Source: Hybos culiciformis
Lineage: Eukaryota; Arthropoda; Insecta; Diptera; Hybotidae
Reading direction: 5' to 3'
NCBI GenBank assembly: GCA_964007475.1
Contig: OZ023274.1
Span: forward strand, 98,527,322 to 98,591,321
Length of the DNA: 64,000 bases
This document shows positions 34,045-48,612 of this stretch, in pieces (position 1 is the stretch's first letter; each line of letters starts with the position of its first letter). Position numbers and translations under genes: made by a program. The notes below the pieces were generated by a model that saw nothing but the letters and a program-made list of their open reading frames with translations, was not told the DNA's origin and ran no database searches.

Positions 34045-37000
34045 ATACTATATTTTAGGTACATGCGAAAAACTTCAAGTGGGTAGTTTTTCTTTTTGCC
34101 TCTTTTACAGTATGCGTACAACCGTAAAATTATTCGAATAATATTCATACATATATAATACTATAAAACACTAAATTTTCATATTACCACAGTAAATTTT
34201 ATGTGTTGCGCTTTGTTTACGGTAGAATACATAAAAACTTAAACATTCTCAAATTTAATATATAGCTTTAATTAAAGGTTTTTATAATTATTTATAAAAA
34301 TATGTATAATGTAAAGAAATTAAACTAGGCATTTTCCAGCTGCTAATTATATTTTTATTTGTATATGGTGTTAAAATTATATAACCTAATTAAGTAATTA
34401 TTAAAAGATTCAACGAAATCATTAAAAAAAAGGAAAATCTTTAAAAGTATATTTATCAATTTTGTGTCTTATGGCATACAGTTAGAAATAAATATTTGAA
34501 CTCTATGAATTATTGTAACGTTATTATGATGTTTTAAGTTATACGAATCAACTGCAATCAATCAATCATTTTTGTATGAAACTACATTCATCATAAAAAG
34601 TTAGATGACAAACGTACACAGTAACATAGTTATATATATATATAATTTATATATACATTCAGCATTGTTGTTTGCAGATCATATTCAGAAGTTAGGATTT
34701 TTCATAAAGTTCATTTTTTTTTTTAATAATGTCAAAATTATATTCTACAATTTTTATAGCCTGGAAATTTATAGTGTACCTATGTTACGCAGCCCAAAAA
34801 AAAACAACATCTTGCTCTTATCGTTATTATTTATTTTATTTTATTTTTTTATTATTATTATAAGGTAGAGGTACTTCATTTATTATTTATCAAGTGCGAA
34901 TTTCTTATTTTGTAGGTATTATAGTCAAAAATTAAGCTAAAAATAATAAAACTGATGATTTACACGCCCACTGGTTGTTGTATAAGTATTAGAAAAATAA
35001 ACGTATAAACATTCAAATGTTCATCATTTTCTTTTTCATGGTCAAAAAATTAATTTTTATTTATTGGATAATATTATTTAGGTATATACTTATATAAAAA
35101 AAAAAAATAAAATAAAAAATTTGAAGTAAATCGATAGCATATCCATTATTGTAAAAATTCTCAAACAAGTTATTTTTATCCCGTGAATTTGTAATAAACA
35201 ATTTTCATTAAATTAAAATTTTATAAACAAAATGAAAGAAAATAAATCAAAATTTTGATATTTTCAATACGCGGTAAATTTATTTGTTTAAAATTTTAAC
35301 ATTTTTAAATAATAAAAATTATGAATATGGTGTGTTGTTCCTGCAAATGACTTACAGCTTACAGATAAGCGGTGTAGAAAATAAAAGACTTAAGTGAAAA
35401 TCAAATCTATATATATATAGGCAAAGTATGAAAGAAAACTGATTATACATTTTGGCAACAGATGATTGAGCATGCCATTTGTACAAAAAAAATTAAAATT
35501 TTGATTAAGTTATACAATTCAAATTATTAAATTGTTAAGTTCTTCGAAATCTGTTTTTATTTTAGGTTTCATTTTATTTTTTGCCACAAAATTATAAAAT
35601 AGAATTTGTTCCATTTTTAAAGTATAAATTCAATGGGTATTTTCTTTCCATTCAAAGTTATAAAAGTTTATCTATCTGAAAAAAGCTTTCATGCAATTAA
35701 ACAAATACCAATATTATTTTCATTTCTTTTTTTTTTTTGTTAGATTGAAAATTTAAATGGATGCCTGCATTCAAATAACTTTTGGTTTTAATATAAAAAA
35801 TATAAAAAAAAAAATAAATAAAAAAGTGAATAATAAAAAGTTAGGAATTTATTTAATTTTAAGTTTTTTTATATGTAACGAAATTATAAGCAAATTTTAG
35901 ACCTTGAATAGTCAGTCTATGTTCTTTTTATTCTTATGAGACAAGAATATCTTCGATTTAAAGGTAAAATTCATTATAAACATTTTTCGTCACATTATTT
36001 TTTCGATGTTGTCATTATTAAAGGTACTCATTGACATTATACAGAAAAGTAAATTTCAGCTTATGCCATAAAGTAATTACCGTAGTTCAGAGGTTCCACG
36101 AATGTAATTTTAAAATTCCACGATCTTCTTTAAACAATTTAGTTGGAACTTTTATATTAGAAAATTATTAAAAATAAAATTAATCTTAATTTTGTTTAAA
36201 TAATAAATCAATTGCAAAAAATTAATTTGAAAACCAAAAAATAAAAAAAGATATTAAATCCAAAAGTTTTGGCTTTGTCTTCAAGTTAATTTGTAATTTG
36301 TAATGTAACGAAAAAATTAGGTTATGCAAAATTTATTCTTTTCGCAACACTACATATAACAAAACTTTTATTTTTATATACCTTTCTAAATATTAAAGTT
36401 TTTGCTATAGAGTTTCCGCTAAACAAGTCGTAGTTCCGGCGAAAATGCAAAATTTTTACTTAAAACAATTTTTCTTTAAACTGGAGAAACGTTTATTGAT
36501 TTTAAGTAAATAGAGACTCAATCCAATTCATGTAGCTAATGTATTTCTAATATATAAGATTATTATACAATATACATATATTTCATTTTTAAACACAATT
36601 TGTTTAAAATATTTTCGTATCATTAGCATTTTAAAATATATTTTATCACTAATATGTGATTTTCCAAAAATAAAAATATTTTCATTTAAATTTTTTTTTA
36701 AGAACTTTAAATGCCGACGTTTTATGTTACTGTTTTTTTTTTTTTGTTATTTACAATAAAGATATTGACACTTGGAATTTACAAATATTGGCATAACAAA
36801 GCTCTAATTGACTTATTCGTTTTTATTTGTTTATAAACAAAATATTTATTTAATGCGGTAGAAAATGTTTTCTTTTCTTTTTTTTTCTTTTTTTTTTTTT
36901 GGAAAATCTATTCCATTTTTAAACATACAATATATGAATATAGAGGAAAACATTTTCCTTTTTTTTGTTTTTTTGCTTATTTCGCATTTATAGATTAAAA

Positions 37001-37726
37001 TGTTTTTTTTTTATTTTTATTCAACTCATTCACATTGAGGATAATCCGAACCTAATTTAATTCTTTTTGTATACCCTTTGCTTTTAAAAAAATAAATATA
37101 ATAATTATAAAATCATTTAAAATGTAGGTCAAAATTTTTTAGACTTAAATTACATTTAGCTGAGGGATTTTTCGAATTTAAAATATGTGTATAATTATAA
37201 CAATTCTTTTTCTTCTGAATGACTGTCATAATGTAAGAATCAAAGTGTATATTGTATTTATAGTCGTAAATATTACAGAAAAATCTGTGTACCACTATCA
37301 GCAGATATTTTACTACTTAGAATAAAACATTTAGATTTTTGACCTTTTTTTTTCAAATCTTACTCATACTATGCTCTATATATAAAAAAGGATTATTTTG
37401 GTGGGTGATATTTGAGCAGTGTTCAAAATTCGCTTTAATTTTGAAGATTAAATGTATCTAAGAAGTTATAAATTTTTTTTAGTATACTTATTTTATGATG
37501 ACCTAAACAAAAGTTTCACTTTTATATGAGAATCTGAAAATTGTACGCGCATTTATAAATTTTTAATTTAAAAATTAGGCTTAGATTTGGTTAGATATTA
37601 TGAATGTTATTTAGATTAGAACATTTAATTTCAAAAATATACAAGACATAACCATTCTAAAGTTAATTGAATTTTGATTTAAAATAAAAATGTTAATCAT
37701 TTGAAATAATAAAGGGACCTCGAGTT
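34045..37726. other. AT-rich stretch, no gene seen
   Basis: Poly-T tracts at 36720-36905 and general A/T filler. No coding frames of protein-like composition and no paired transposon ends found. Confidence 0.6.
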
Positions 37727-37749
37727 GGGGCTTTTCTACATCTAATCTT

Positions 37750-37817
37750 TTAAATAGGCGATTCCGATTCAATCAGCTGTGAAGGTAGCCCGCTCGGCTT
37801 GAACTTTGATGATTTTC
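37750..37817 (-). CDS. Candidate terminal coding exon (minus)
   Basis: On the minus strand a good 3' splice site (TTTGTCATTTTTGTTTTAG, AG at 37818-37819) is followed by an open stretch. Read with two leading bases, it encodes KSSKFKPSGLPSQLIESESP-I and then TAA at 37750-37752. The patch 37727-37824 is distinctly G+C-richer than its surroundings. The plus strand is also open here after a plausible acceptor at 37756-37757, reading DSDSISCEGSPLGLNFDDFP, so the strand is uncertain. No family is recognised. Confidence 0.25.
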
Positions 37818-37859
37818 CTAAAACAAAAATGACAAATTACATGAAAATCGACTATTAAA

Positions 37860-40800
37860 TGTTCATGATTTTTTTTTAAATTTCAAAATATTGAAACTAC
37901 CATGAAATATAGTTGTCATAATATTATAATGTCAAATGCAAATAAAATTATACGAATAGGATGTTGTTGAAAAAAGATCTATCTATGTCTACTATATAAG
38001 TTTATAAGACAAATAAAATTATTGTTGAAACATGCTATTATAAAATGTAACTATTGAATATCTATTGTCATACTCATACATTTTAGAATAATAGCCTATC
38101 TTCTGAAAATAAGAAGAAAAAAAATATCTCTTTAATTCAAATTAGTAAGTATGATCAGATTGTTAAAATTTTTATCCTACCTACATAGGTGTTTATAAGT
38201 AAATTACATATTTGAGATGAAAATATTTTTGTTTTAACATTTTTCTCTAATACATGTATGTAGTATGTTATAAAAATGAAAAGTTAATAAATAGTAAGGT
38301 TCAAAAACTCATTATAAACATAATAATACTCTTGATGTTATGTTGAAAAATGAATAAATTTCCTGTTTTGACTCCTACTTGTCAAGTGCAATTTAATTTT
38401 TGCCATTATAATGTAGTTCAGTTTGTTTTTTTTGTTTTTTTTTGTAACATAAACATTTTCATTATATATACATAAATATTTATATATTCCAATACCATTT
38501 ACATAAAACTGTTAAAAAATCATAAAATATTATTTTAAGTTACTGATTTATTATTGCGTTGAAATTATTTATGTTTTCTTTTAATATGATCCAAGTACTA
38601 TAAATTTTATCTTTTTTATTTTCTCACTTTCAGTTAAATTTACATATTTAAATTTGATTTTTATTAATCTTTTGTCATTCTATTTTTTTTTTTTTTTTTA
38701 ATTTATGATAATTTGTCATAAAAGTTAATTTCTTTTGTAAAAATTATTCAAAAGAAATCACTTTTTCTTCTATTAATATAAATATTTTGAAGTATATGTA
38801 TGAAGTAAAAAAAAAAAAATAAATAAAATTAAAAAAGAATTTTCTTTTTTGTTTTAAAGCGGAAACTTCAAAATAATTTCAACAAAAAAAATTTTCCGTT
38901 TAAAAACATAATAAAAGAAAATGATGATATAAAAATAACATAAAATTTGTTTGCATAAAGTTAAAAAAAAAGAGAAGATATTTCGAAAAAAAAACGACTT
39001 GTATTAAAATTTTCCGCAATAACTTTTGAGTAAATATTTTTTAATGTATTTAAAGTTTTGAACTATGATTTCAAAACCAAAACCAAATTAAACAGTTATG
39101 GATATAAACTTTGGAGGCACATGTATATTATAGGATATATCCTGAAAAACATGAAGCATTATTTAAGAGACCGCATCAATTATTTTATACAAAAAATTGT
39201 GTTGAACATGTTTTGAGTATTATAGTTTATCTCATATAAGAAATATTAAAGACGAACTCAAATTAACGATCTTAAATTAATTTTTTTCTACTAAAAGAAC
39301 TTTTTAAAAATCACAAAATAAATCAATGTTAAACCAAAGGCATTAAAAGAAAAAAAAAAAACATTTACCTTCAGCATAGAATTGTCCAGTTCTATGCGAG
39401 AAATATTTAAATTCCGTTGAGCTACTGTTGCCATAACAAAATTTTTTCTATCACCTAGATATTTTTATCCACATAGAAATTACATTCCTTATTTAAATGA
39501 CATTTAATATGTGATAAATTTTAGGAAAAATTGTTATAAATATTGTTCTAAATATATTATGTATAAAGTATCATACAAAACTGTTCTATCTACTTATATA
39601 CGTAAATGTTAATTTGCAGACATACTTTATTAAATTATATTACGAAACATTTTCTTTTTTTGATACGAATCAACGTATATAACAACAAATATACACATAT
39701 TAATAATACACATTATAAAGTAACCATACACATAATATTTATATTTGAATAGATATTTATGATTTTGTTTCGGTCTCTATAATTAAATAGTTTCAAATTG
39801 TCAGTAACCAAGGTGAAATGGTATTATCTTTGCCCTATATTGTGTATTCTATTACCATTTCTCAAAGCTTGGATCATATGAAATTAAGATTAAACTATTT
39901 TCTCTTTTGTTGTGGTTTGTTTTTATTGACCTAGACAACCACATACTACTTGAATACATTTTTACATATTTACCACAAATATTTTATTATAAAAACTTCA
40001 TTATAAAATATTTTTCGAGAAATGTTCATAATGGAAATATCTTATTAAGAACGACATTTTTTTTTTGCTTGCATCACTGATTATACTTTTATTTTTTTTT
40101 CGAATATTCTACATATGTATAAAAAGAATTGTTTCATTTCCACAACTAAAAATAAAATAAAAAAAGGAAATAAAATGAAAAATAAATTTTACCTAACAAT
40201 GACTTTTTATTATAATTTTTATTTGTTTTCTATTCTTAGAGAAATAATATAAAAAAATATAATATTATATTCATAAATATTTAGAAAAATCCTTAAAAAT
40301 GTCAACCACATTTGATAAATAAATCTTAAAATTAAATTAAAATAAAATAAATCTTATAAACAAGAGCATTTGAATTCCGGAGTGATTTATTTAAACCTAC
40401 TTTAATTTTATTAATATTTTTTTTAAATACTAATCTCAATGGAAAAGAAAATCTACGTAAAATTATATAATCAGTCTGATTAAATGTCAAAACAATATTA
40501 TGTAATTTGTATCTCTTGGTTATGATTATGGCTTCATTTTTCACTTACATTTTCTTTCTCATTTAAACCATTTAAGTGAAACTTAGTTTTTTCCCTTAAA
40601 AAAAAAAAGTTAAAAAGTATTTTACCACTTTGTATGTCGCTATATATAACAAAAATTTACCATCTGCAAAAATATATACATATGCATCTTCAGAAAACGC
40701 AATCAAAGTTTTTGAAACTTTTAACATCTTCCTGTTTTTTATTTTTCATTAAAAATTTATATAACTGTTGTAACAGAATCTGCAATATTGTTGCAACATT

Positions 40801-42219
40801 ATTCTGCTTTTTCTTGAATTTCAGAAACGAGTAAAGAAATTTTTTTTTTCCAAATTAACATAATAATAATCTTGATGTTAAAAATAATAAAATTTTCTCC
40901 TACATTTTGGTATCATTAACTCAAAAATCAAAAAAATATAGCGACAATGTAAGTCTTAAACTATAATTAAAGCATTTCTTATTCATCATACAAAGTATAT
41001 GTATGTCCTTAGAACTCATGGTTTTTCCTATGAATTATTTGATTAGTTGAAATTATAAAATTTCTAAACTTAATCTATGGAAAAAAAAATTTCAGGTACA
41101 AAATAATTACATATACAATAAATGAAAAATCGAATATCAAATTACAAACACTTTTCAATAATTAATCCATTTTGGTTCCAAAAATACAAATACATTGCTT
41201 GTAATTAAAATTTTAGATGCAAGATCTTATTGAAAAGATTTGTAAAAATCTGAATTAAAAAAGTATTTATTTCTTAACATCGTCTTATTACAAACGAACA
41301 GTCTTGTTTTTTTAGTATCAGAATGATGGGTTTTTTTTTTATGTATATACGAAAAATAAAAGATAAAACGAAAGATTTTTAACACCTCGAAGTTAATATA
41401 AATTCACAGTTTTTACTGCAAATTGTATTCTTATAAAGATTTTTTTTTATTCCTTATATCTATTTTATATTCAAATAATTCTCTATTCACATTGTAAAAC
41501 AGAAAAAAAAATTGCTTGCAAATATTATGTATTTTTAAAATTATTCTTTCATTTGCTTCTTTTTTTTTGAAGAAAAATTCAAATTTTGTGAATATTAAAT
41601 GGATTCGAATGAATTCAGAAAGAATTCTTAAATTTTAATCTTTAAAATTTGAAATTATTATTCTTTCAAATCGTATAAGAATATTTTAATAAAATAAACG
41701 AATAATACTTGTATAATATTGGGGAGTCGAGATTTAGTTTCTCGTTAACTCAATTAATCGAACACAACCATATATAATAAAATTATATTATTAAAGTTAA
41801 ACTTGTTTCCTTTTGTGTTTTTAGTTTTTTTTCTTGAATTATTAAATAAGCTTTTATTATATTTTGTTAATTTTTTTTTCGTTCAGGTCATGCAAGTATA
41901 ATTCATTTTTGCATTCATTTTATGTTATGCAAAGAAAAAATTATTGTACAAAATTTATTTACATATTAACCACAATGTTGTTTATTTTACAAATGATGAA
42001 CATGTGCACGATATAATGATAAATAAAACTGATTTCATAAATTTTATACTTAACTGATAAGCTATATATTTTAATTTTTTTTATTGAAAATTAAAATTAT
42101 ATTTTTACCCACTTGAATAATAAATAAAAAGAATATTCTGCCCCGTACTAAATCTAATCCTATTTTAATTCATTGTTTTAAAAGTTTTTCTTGCTAAAAA
42201 TACTAGAATGAAATACTAT
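37860..42219. other. AT-rich stretch with one hairpin
   Basis: Mostly A/T filler. A perfect 8-bp hairpin GCATAGAA/TTCTATGC with an 8-nt loop lies at 39374-39397. It does not extend into a microRNA-like stem. No genes supported. Confidence 0.55.
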
Positions 42220-42822
42220 TAGGGTTTGCAGCCCCGGGATCCCGGGATGCAGAAATCCCGGGATCCCGGTGTTTCTTTAAATCCCGAAATCCCGTGACTA
42301 AAATAACTAATCCCGGGATCCCGATGTTTCTTTAAATCCCGAAATCCCGTGACTAAAATAACTAATCCCGGGATTTAATTTTTGTCTGAATTATATTTTG
42401 AAATTTTTTTCTCGTCAAAATTCTCTAAGAATTTAATCGCAGATTTTTTTTTGTGAAATACATACGTAGAATTTTTTTTTGGCAATTATTTTTTCCTCAA
42501 CAAAATGTTTCAAGAATTTAATTCTCAGAAAATTTACATTTTTTTTATGGAATACGTAGAATTTTTTTTTGTGCAATTAACTAGTACTAGACGCATTTTA
42601 GTTTTACGCATTTAATATTCAGTTTACAATTAAAATTTACGAGTGAACAAAAGTTTTGGTGAGCATAATAGAACAATAAGTAATTTCAACTATGATAATG
42701 TGTAAGTATTTTTCATACATAGTCCAATTCTAATCCCGGTACCAATCCCGGGATCCCGGGATTTAAATATTGTGATCCCGAAATCCCGGGATTGGAAATA
42801 TAATACGGGATTGCAAACCCTA
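42220..42822. mobile_element. hAT MITE with TAGGGTTTGCA ends and CCCGGGATCCCGGG blocks
   Basis: A 603-bp element with inverted ends TAGGGTTTGCA and a perfect 8-bp target duplication AATACTAT (42212-42219 and 42823-42830), diagnostic of hAT. The termini carry many copies of the palindromic CCCGGGATCCCGGG and related ATCCCGAAATCCCG motifs. The left side contains a 55-bp tandem duplication (42254-42308 and 42309-42363). The central 300 bp is AT-rich without a transposase frame. Confidence 0.93.
42254..42375. repeat. 55-bp tandem duplication inside the hAT element
   Basis: Two nearly identical 55-bp units beginning AATCCCGGGATCCCG and ending GTGACTAAAATAACT, plus a partial third start. One base differs between units (GGTGTTT versus GATGTTT). 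The duplication multiplies putative transposase-binding palindromes at one end only. Confidence 0.9.
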
Positions 42823-42830
42823 AATACTAT

Positions 42831-45800
42831 ACATGAACTAATGAAAACTAGAATGAAAATGTATTTATTTTATAAAATAATGTACTTATGTAGATTTAAC
42901 AAATATCTTTTTCTTTGATTATTTATCAAATGATCTTAGCCGATTTTTAAATGAGCTATTTAAGATTACTCACTACAAAATAAAAATAAAGCATAATAAT
43001 AACATTCATATTATTTTAAATTGAAATATTATGAAACAATAATATCTTGAACGGAGTTTCCATAGTCACGAAACTGAAAAATTACAAAATCTTTAACATT
43101 GAAAGTTACTTTCACTCTTGTTTCCTTGCAAAAGCATCATCATCGAAAGTAATTTTTAAATATGTTCATGACATTCCCCTAGCCGATGGATACGAAAAGA
43201 AAATATGCACATAAAATGTAAAATGATAAAATAATATCCAATGCCAAGGAAAGAATGTAGGATAATTTTTTTAATGCATTCCAGATATTATTTTTCATTG
43301 AATAAAAGTCAAGTTCCTTCTTTTTTTTTTGTATAATGTAAAATTTTACATTTTCTTGTTTCTTGAATAAATTTTCTTCAACTTGGATGAATTTTCTATG
43401 ATGAACCATCAAAGATAAACCTATTTAAATACATAATTTTTGTTGTTTATGTTTTTTTTTTTTCTTCATCACTTCTTAATATAATAACAATCGGGAATTG
43501 AAAAAATAAGAAGTTATTTTAAGGCCTAAAGAGATTCCAGGAAATTTAATGTAGATAGTGTACAATTTTTGTACATGTTAAATACAGAAAAAAAATTTAT
43601 GTCGAAAATTCCATAAAAATGAATATTTTTACCATAAGTTCTTATACAAATTTAATAAAGTCATAAAAATTATTTAATGAGACAGTAAGAACTGAAATTT
43701 AATTTTTTTTTTTTTGTACATAAATTGTCAAAAAAATACTTATTACGTATATTGGATAAAATTTATGTTTGAACGTTTTTGTTTAGTTTTTATATTTATT
43801 TTATTTTTTTATTTTTAAATAATAATAATAATTCCTTACCATTTTTCGGAATACGAGATTAATTTATTGGAGCATTAAGTAATGTTAGAGCTTGTCTTTA
43901 TTTTTTTAAATTATTGATGATTTTCAATTTTGTACGAAATCGGAATAATTATCGTAAGTAAATAACTTTTAAATTTAAAATAAATATTTTTTAAAAATTC
44001 ATCATAATGCAATATTTCTTCTCATTTATTCTAAAGTTTTTGCTTTTGGCAAATTTGTTAAATGTTTGTTGTCGTGATGATAAATCTCTCGTCGAGGGAA
44101 CAAAATACATAATAAGTTATAATTTTAAAATTTTCAGTTTCTTCAGTTCAGCTATTTTTCAGCTATTTTTTTTTTTTTTTTCAACAATTTAATTTCAACT
44201 GAATTTTACATAATTTGGCAACAGTCTTCTGCATCTGAAAGCAATAAAATAGGTTTTAAATTAAATAAATATTTAGATTTATTCTATGCATAAGAAATTA
44301 CCAAGACCAGACTTTCTTTCTGAATAATATTTTCAGTTGAAAAAAAAAAAACTCTTATTTTGAACCTGACAAAAATTAAGATAAATTTTATCGTTCTTAT
44401 CTTATATTGAATAAATAGATAGAAATACATATTAATACTTATATTTTGGATAACGAAATGTATATAAATATTTTTTTTCTTTTTAAAATCTTTATGGAAA
44501 TGCATAGTATTTTCAAGATTATAGCTAATTTAAAATTGAATTTATCATAAAAAATTCAATCCACGATTTAAAACATAGTTTTAGTCGAGTAAGTAGGTTT
44601 ACTAGGATCTTGGTGTTCTTATAGCTTTAAAAATGCTATTAAAGCTGATCACTTCTAATTTCCAAGGGTTTACTAAGTTTTTTTAATACTGCAATAAATA
44701 ATCGACAAATTAAGTAAAAAATTATTATTTATAGCTTTTTTATAAGTTAATCCGAGATTATAAGTTAATCCGAGACATAATCATTAAGAAAATGGTATAT
44801 TCTCAAAATTAATAATAGTGAATTTCGTTCTAATGAGTAAGTTAATGATTTCATAAATGGTTTTTCTTTATATACATATAATTAACGACCAATCAAACCC
44901 CATTAGTCATATGAATTGGATAAATTTTAAATTATATTTTGAACAGCAAAGCAATTACAAAAAGATGGATAAGTATATTTGTTTTTTTTTTTTTGTATGT
45001 ATCTAATTCTGAATGAGGCATATTAATCTTCAGAACATACAGGAGGTTATTTTTCAAATTGTTGAATTTCTCATTTATTTATTTTCCTATTAAATTAAAT
45101 GCAAAGGGATAACAAAACATATGTACAGGATCAGAATTTCACTTTACGTGTTAAAAAGTTTATTCCCATCTGTGTAATAAAAATAATTATTTTTTTTATA
45201 TAACATACATATAACAATACCTGTATTCCTCTTACACGCACCAAAACTAACTTTTCCTTTTTTTGTTGTTTTTAATAATTTTGCTTAAATATTAAATGTA
45301 TACCTACTTACTTATGGTTTTGTATCTTTCTATATTTAATACATCTAAATACCAAATTTATAAATTTTATTTTATTTTTTAATAAGCATAAAAGCTTAAT
45401 GAATTAGTCGTATTAATAATTTTTTTAAAATATTTATAAATGAATAACATTAAGATTTAAATATATAAGTTATAAGTTATATAAAAGAATTTCATTAAAA
45501 ATAACAATTTGTGTATACAAGATCTTTTCTTAAAGTCACGTTCGGAAATATTCGATGAGTTAATTACTTATCATAGAATTATGCTTTTTTAATATTTTAT
45601 TTTATCGGCCATTCTGATAATATAAAAAGTTTCTTCAAAAAATTATTAATATGTATTCTGATATGGGAATGGTTAAAGCTAATTATTTCTCTTAATATTA
45701 CCGTTTAAGGTTATGTTATAGAACTTTCTTGCAAATTTACAACTTGTAAATTAGCCACTATATTCCCAAAGGGTACCAGCAGTATTTTTATTTATATTTA

Positions 45801-47529
45801 GGACGTAAAGAAAAATTAAAGTTACTACGGAATGATATTATTGAAAATATCATTAAATTGGATATACGAGGATGAGAATATTAAAAATGAAAGCCCAAAT
45901 TTTTCTTATATTCATGCACTGAAAATAGAATCCTTTTTTTGTTGGTTTAAACAAAAAAAATTATATTCAAAATATTAAATTAGGGTTTTTAGGGCAAACA
46001 GATACATCGTAGTCCCAGAGCATTTAAAACAAAAATTATTTCGTCTATTATTATTAGGTCTATTTCTAAAGTATAGAAAACTTTTGTGTCAATTGTATTG
46101 AATTATTTATTCAAGGAGCAAGTCTAGCGGGAATTATTTTTACATTTATTACTTTATTTAAAATTATTTGTAGACTTTTGTTTTTGAAAAATTTGCAATC
46201 CACTGTAAGTTATGTTATGTTTATGTCTATTGCATTATTTAAATGAAATGGCGGTAGAAATCACGGTTTTACTTAAATATTTACTTCATATTACGAAAAT
46301 ATATGGTAAAATATTTTATTATTAAATATTAATACAATTCCCTTAATGTACTATCTTTTTGGCAAAGAATTAATTTAATTTTAATGTTTATATAAATATA
46401 CACATATAAATCTATCTTGCGGTATATGTAGTTTATTTTTTAATTCCGTATAATTTTGAATCCTTTTGTTTTCACCTTGAAAACAGGATGTAATTTAAAA
46501 TGTGTAATGATATTGCTTTTTCAAGAAACTTCACACATATGTAATATAAAGTACAGCATTTTCCAGTTTATATATTACACTGTTACAGGAAATATACATA
46601 CATACATATTAAGATATAACAATTTTCTTCGAATTATCTTAATTTTTTTTTTTTTCATTAAACACACAATTTAGGAAATTCTTTAAATTAGATAAAAAAT
46701 TTATTATGTGAAAAATAATTAAAAATATTATAAACCAAAACAAAAATTCAGGTGTGAATATTATCAGCTGAGTAAGAAAATTTTCAAAAAATTGTTTGCT
46801 TGAGGGAATATTAAAATATGGCAAAGAATTAAAAAAAAAACAATCATCAATTGGATGGAATATGAACAAAAGGAATAAAGCAATAATGTTTTCTTCAAGA
46901 TTCTAAGCATAATTATAAAATTAATTGGCTTGCATAGTACAACATTATTGTTATAATAAAATTTCATTATCTTAAACAGCTGAAAATTGCACTGCACTAA
47001 CGCACACATTTTTTATAAGTGAAGCTAACAAAGTCGAAATTAAAAATCATTTGCGATCTAAGTATGTTAATATACTATAAAAATCTGTACATGTGAAATA
47101 CCTTTTGGTTAGATTCAAAAATTCAATAAACTTCAGAACTTCAAAATTACACTTTTTCAATTTTTGAAATGTTTTTAATCCTGTTTTTCATGAGAAAATG
47201 ATGTAACTTTATTATAATTAAATGGTAATTAAATTTTCATTGAATTTACAGTTGAATTGAAATTAAATATTACAAAAAAAACATTAGGCATCATTGGATT
47301 TTGTTTGTTTTCTATTTCTATTTCTTCTTTATCTTCTTTATGTATCTCTTAAACTATGCTTCAACATTCTTTCTGTAAGCATAGCACACTAAAGAGTGCC
47401 AAATATTGTAAATTTACTCTATTATAAAAAACTCTATAAATTGGCTAGAATCCCTAGTTATTTTTAGCTGGGAAATTCAATTATTCAAAATAGTTTTTTA
47501 GTTTCAAACGATAGTTCACCTAAAAATCC
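42831..47529. other. AT-rich stretch, no gene seen
   Basis: Contains a perfect 18-bp tandem duplication TTATAAGTTAATCCGAGA at 44740-44775. Open frames at 43179-43412, 44007-44192, 44284-44505 and 46456-47009 are poly-T/A chance frames. Confidence 0.6.
44740..44775. repeat. 18-bp perfect tandem duplication
   Basis: Two adjacent identical copies of TTATAAGTTAATCCGAGA. A small slippage event. Confidence 0.9.
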
Positions 47530-47942
47530 AGTTCTCAAAATCTTGATTTATAGGTGAAAATTTAAAAATTATTTATCAAAAATATAATCTATCTCAAATC
47601 ATTGATACCCATTTGTTTTGGTGAACTAGATTACAATTAATGAAAACTTAAATCAAGAATATAGTTTAAAATAGTTTTAGACAAATTTTAAGAATTATTA
47701 ATATCTAGTTTCTGCAATTATTATCTATTTCTTCTTTCGCGATTTAAATTATTTCAGTTTGATTAGTTTCTCTTTGCTAGATTTCAATTATTGACACTAG
47801 ATTTCAGTTTGATTAGTTAGGTTTAATAAACTATAGATCAATCATAAATCAAGCTAAGATCTAGCCTTAAACTGAATTCTAGATTAATTTTGGAAGCTCC
47901 TTGTGGCTACAAATCTAGTTGCTATTTTGGTTTTGAGAATAT
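47530..47942. repeat. CTAGATT-rich repeat, possible MITE
   Basis: The outer ends TTCTCAAAA and TTTTGAGAA form a 9-bp inverted pair. Inside, CTAGATT/CTAGTTT-type motifs recur many times, and an 18-bp direct repeat ATTTCAGTTTGATTAGTT lies at 47751-47768 and 47801-47818 (period 50). No target duplication was recognised, so its status as a transposon is uncertain. Confidence 0.35.
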
Positions 47943-48549
47943 TACCTATCATTCTATTTCTATGATTTTTACATTAATTTTTTCTTACTATAATATGTCT
48001 TAAGATTGTTATTATCGTATAAACTTTCATATATTTTAAGTGTGATGAATATACAACATAGTTTATGAACCAAAGTATAGATATTCATAATATTGACGAG
48101 AACAATACATCTTTCAAAAACTTTAAACTTAAAACGAAAATTTCCATGAATTTTAATATAAATATATATAAAAATAAAGAATTATTAATTATTATGAATG
48201 AAAAAACGTGGTTAAATGGTGATTTTTGCTAAATTAGGAGAGTATAAACCGTTTTTTAAATTTGCACTTAAAAAGTTTTATTTATTTTTTATTTTTTAGT
48301 TAATTTTCATTGCTTAAAACTTGTACAGCTTAAATACCGATTATTATTGTTGCTATAAGCTTTTATTACATTTTAATAAAGTTTCTACGCAATGTTGAAA
48401 AGGATTATTATAAAAATTAATGTTAATTTTAATGTTCTAAGAGAATAAACATTAAAAAAATAAAAATAAAAATAAAAAATAGTATTCCTGAATTTCTGCA
48501 AAAAAAAGAAAGAAAAAATAATTACTTAAAAAAATTAGTAATTTTTCCT
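47943..48549. other. AT-rich stretch upstream of the candidate exon
   Basis: No TATA-plus-initiator arrangement or strong pyrimidine-tract acceptor can be singled out. A promoter or a 3' splice site for the exon at 48613 would have to lie here. Confidence 0.5.
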
Positions 48550-48612
48550 TATCAATAAATTTGTTAAATTAAATCTATCAAAGTGGAGAGAAAAAAGCAA
48601 CTGGTTGCCAAG

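Noticed and set aside
39374..39397. Perfect 8-bp hairpin, considered as a microRNA precursor
   Set aside because: The stem does not extend beyond 8 bp with useful pairing.
41880..41900. TTTCGTTCAG|GTCATG and similar AG|GT junctions at 8319, 8656, 35565 and 41096
   Set aside because: The tract before AG can be good, but GTCATG, GTATTT, GTTAAA, GTTTCA and GTACAA are poor donors, so they do not meet the recursive site pattern.
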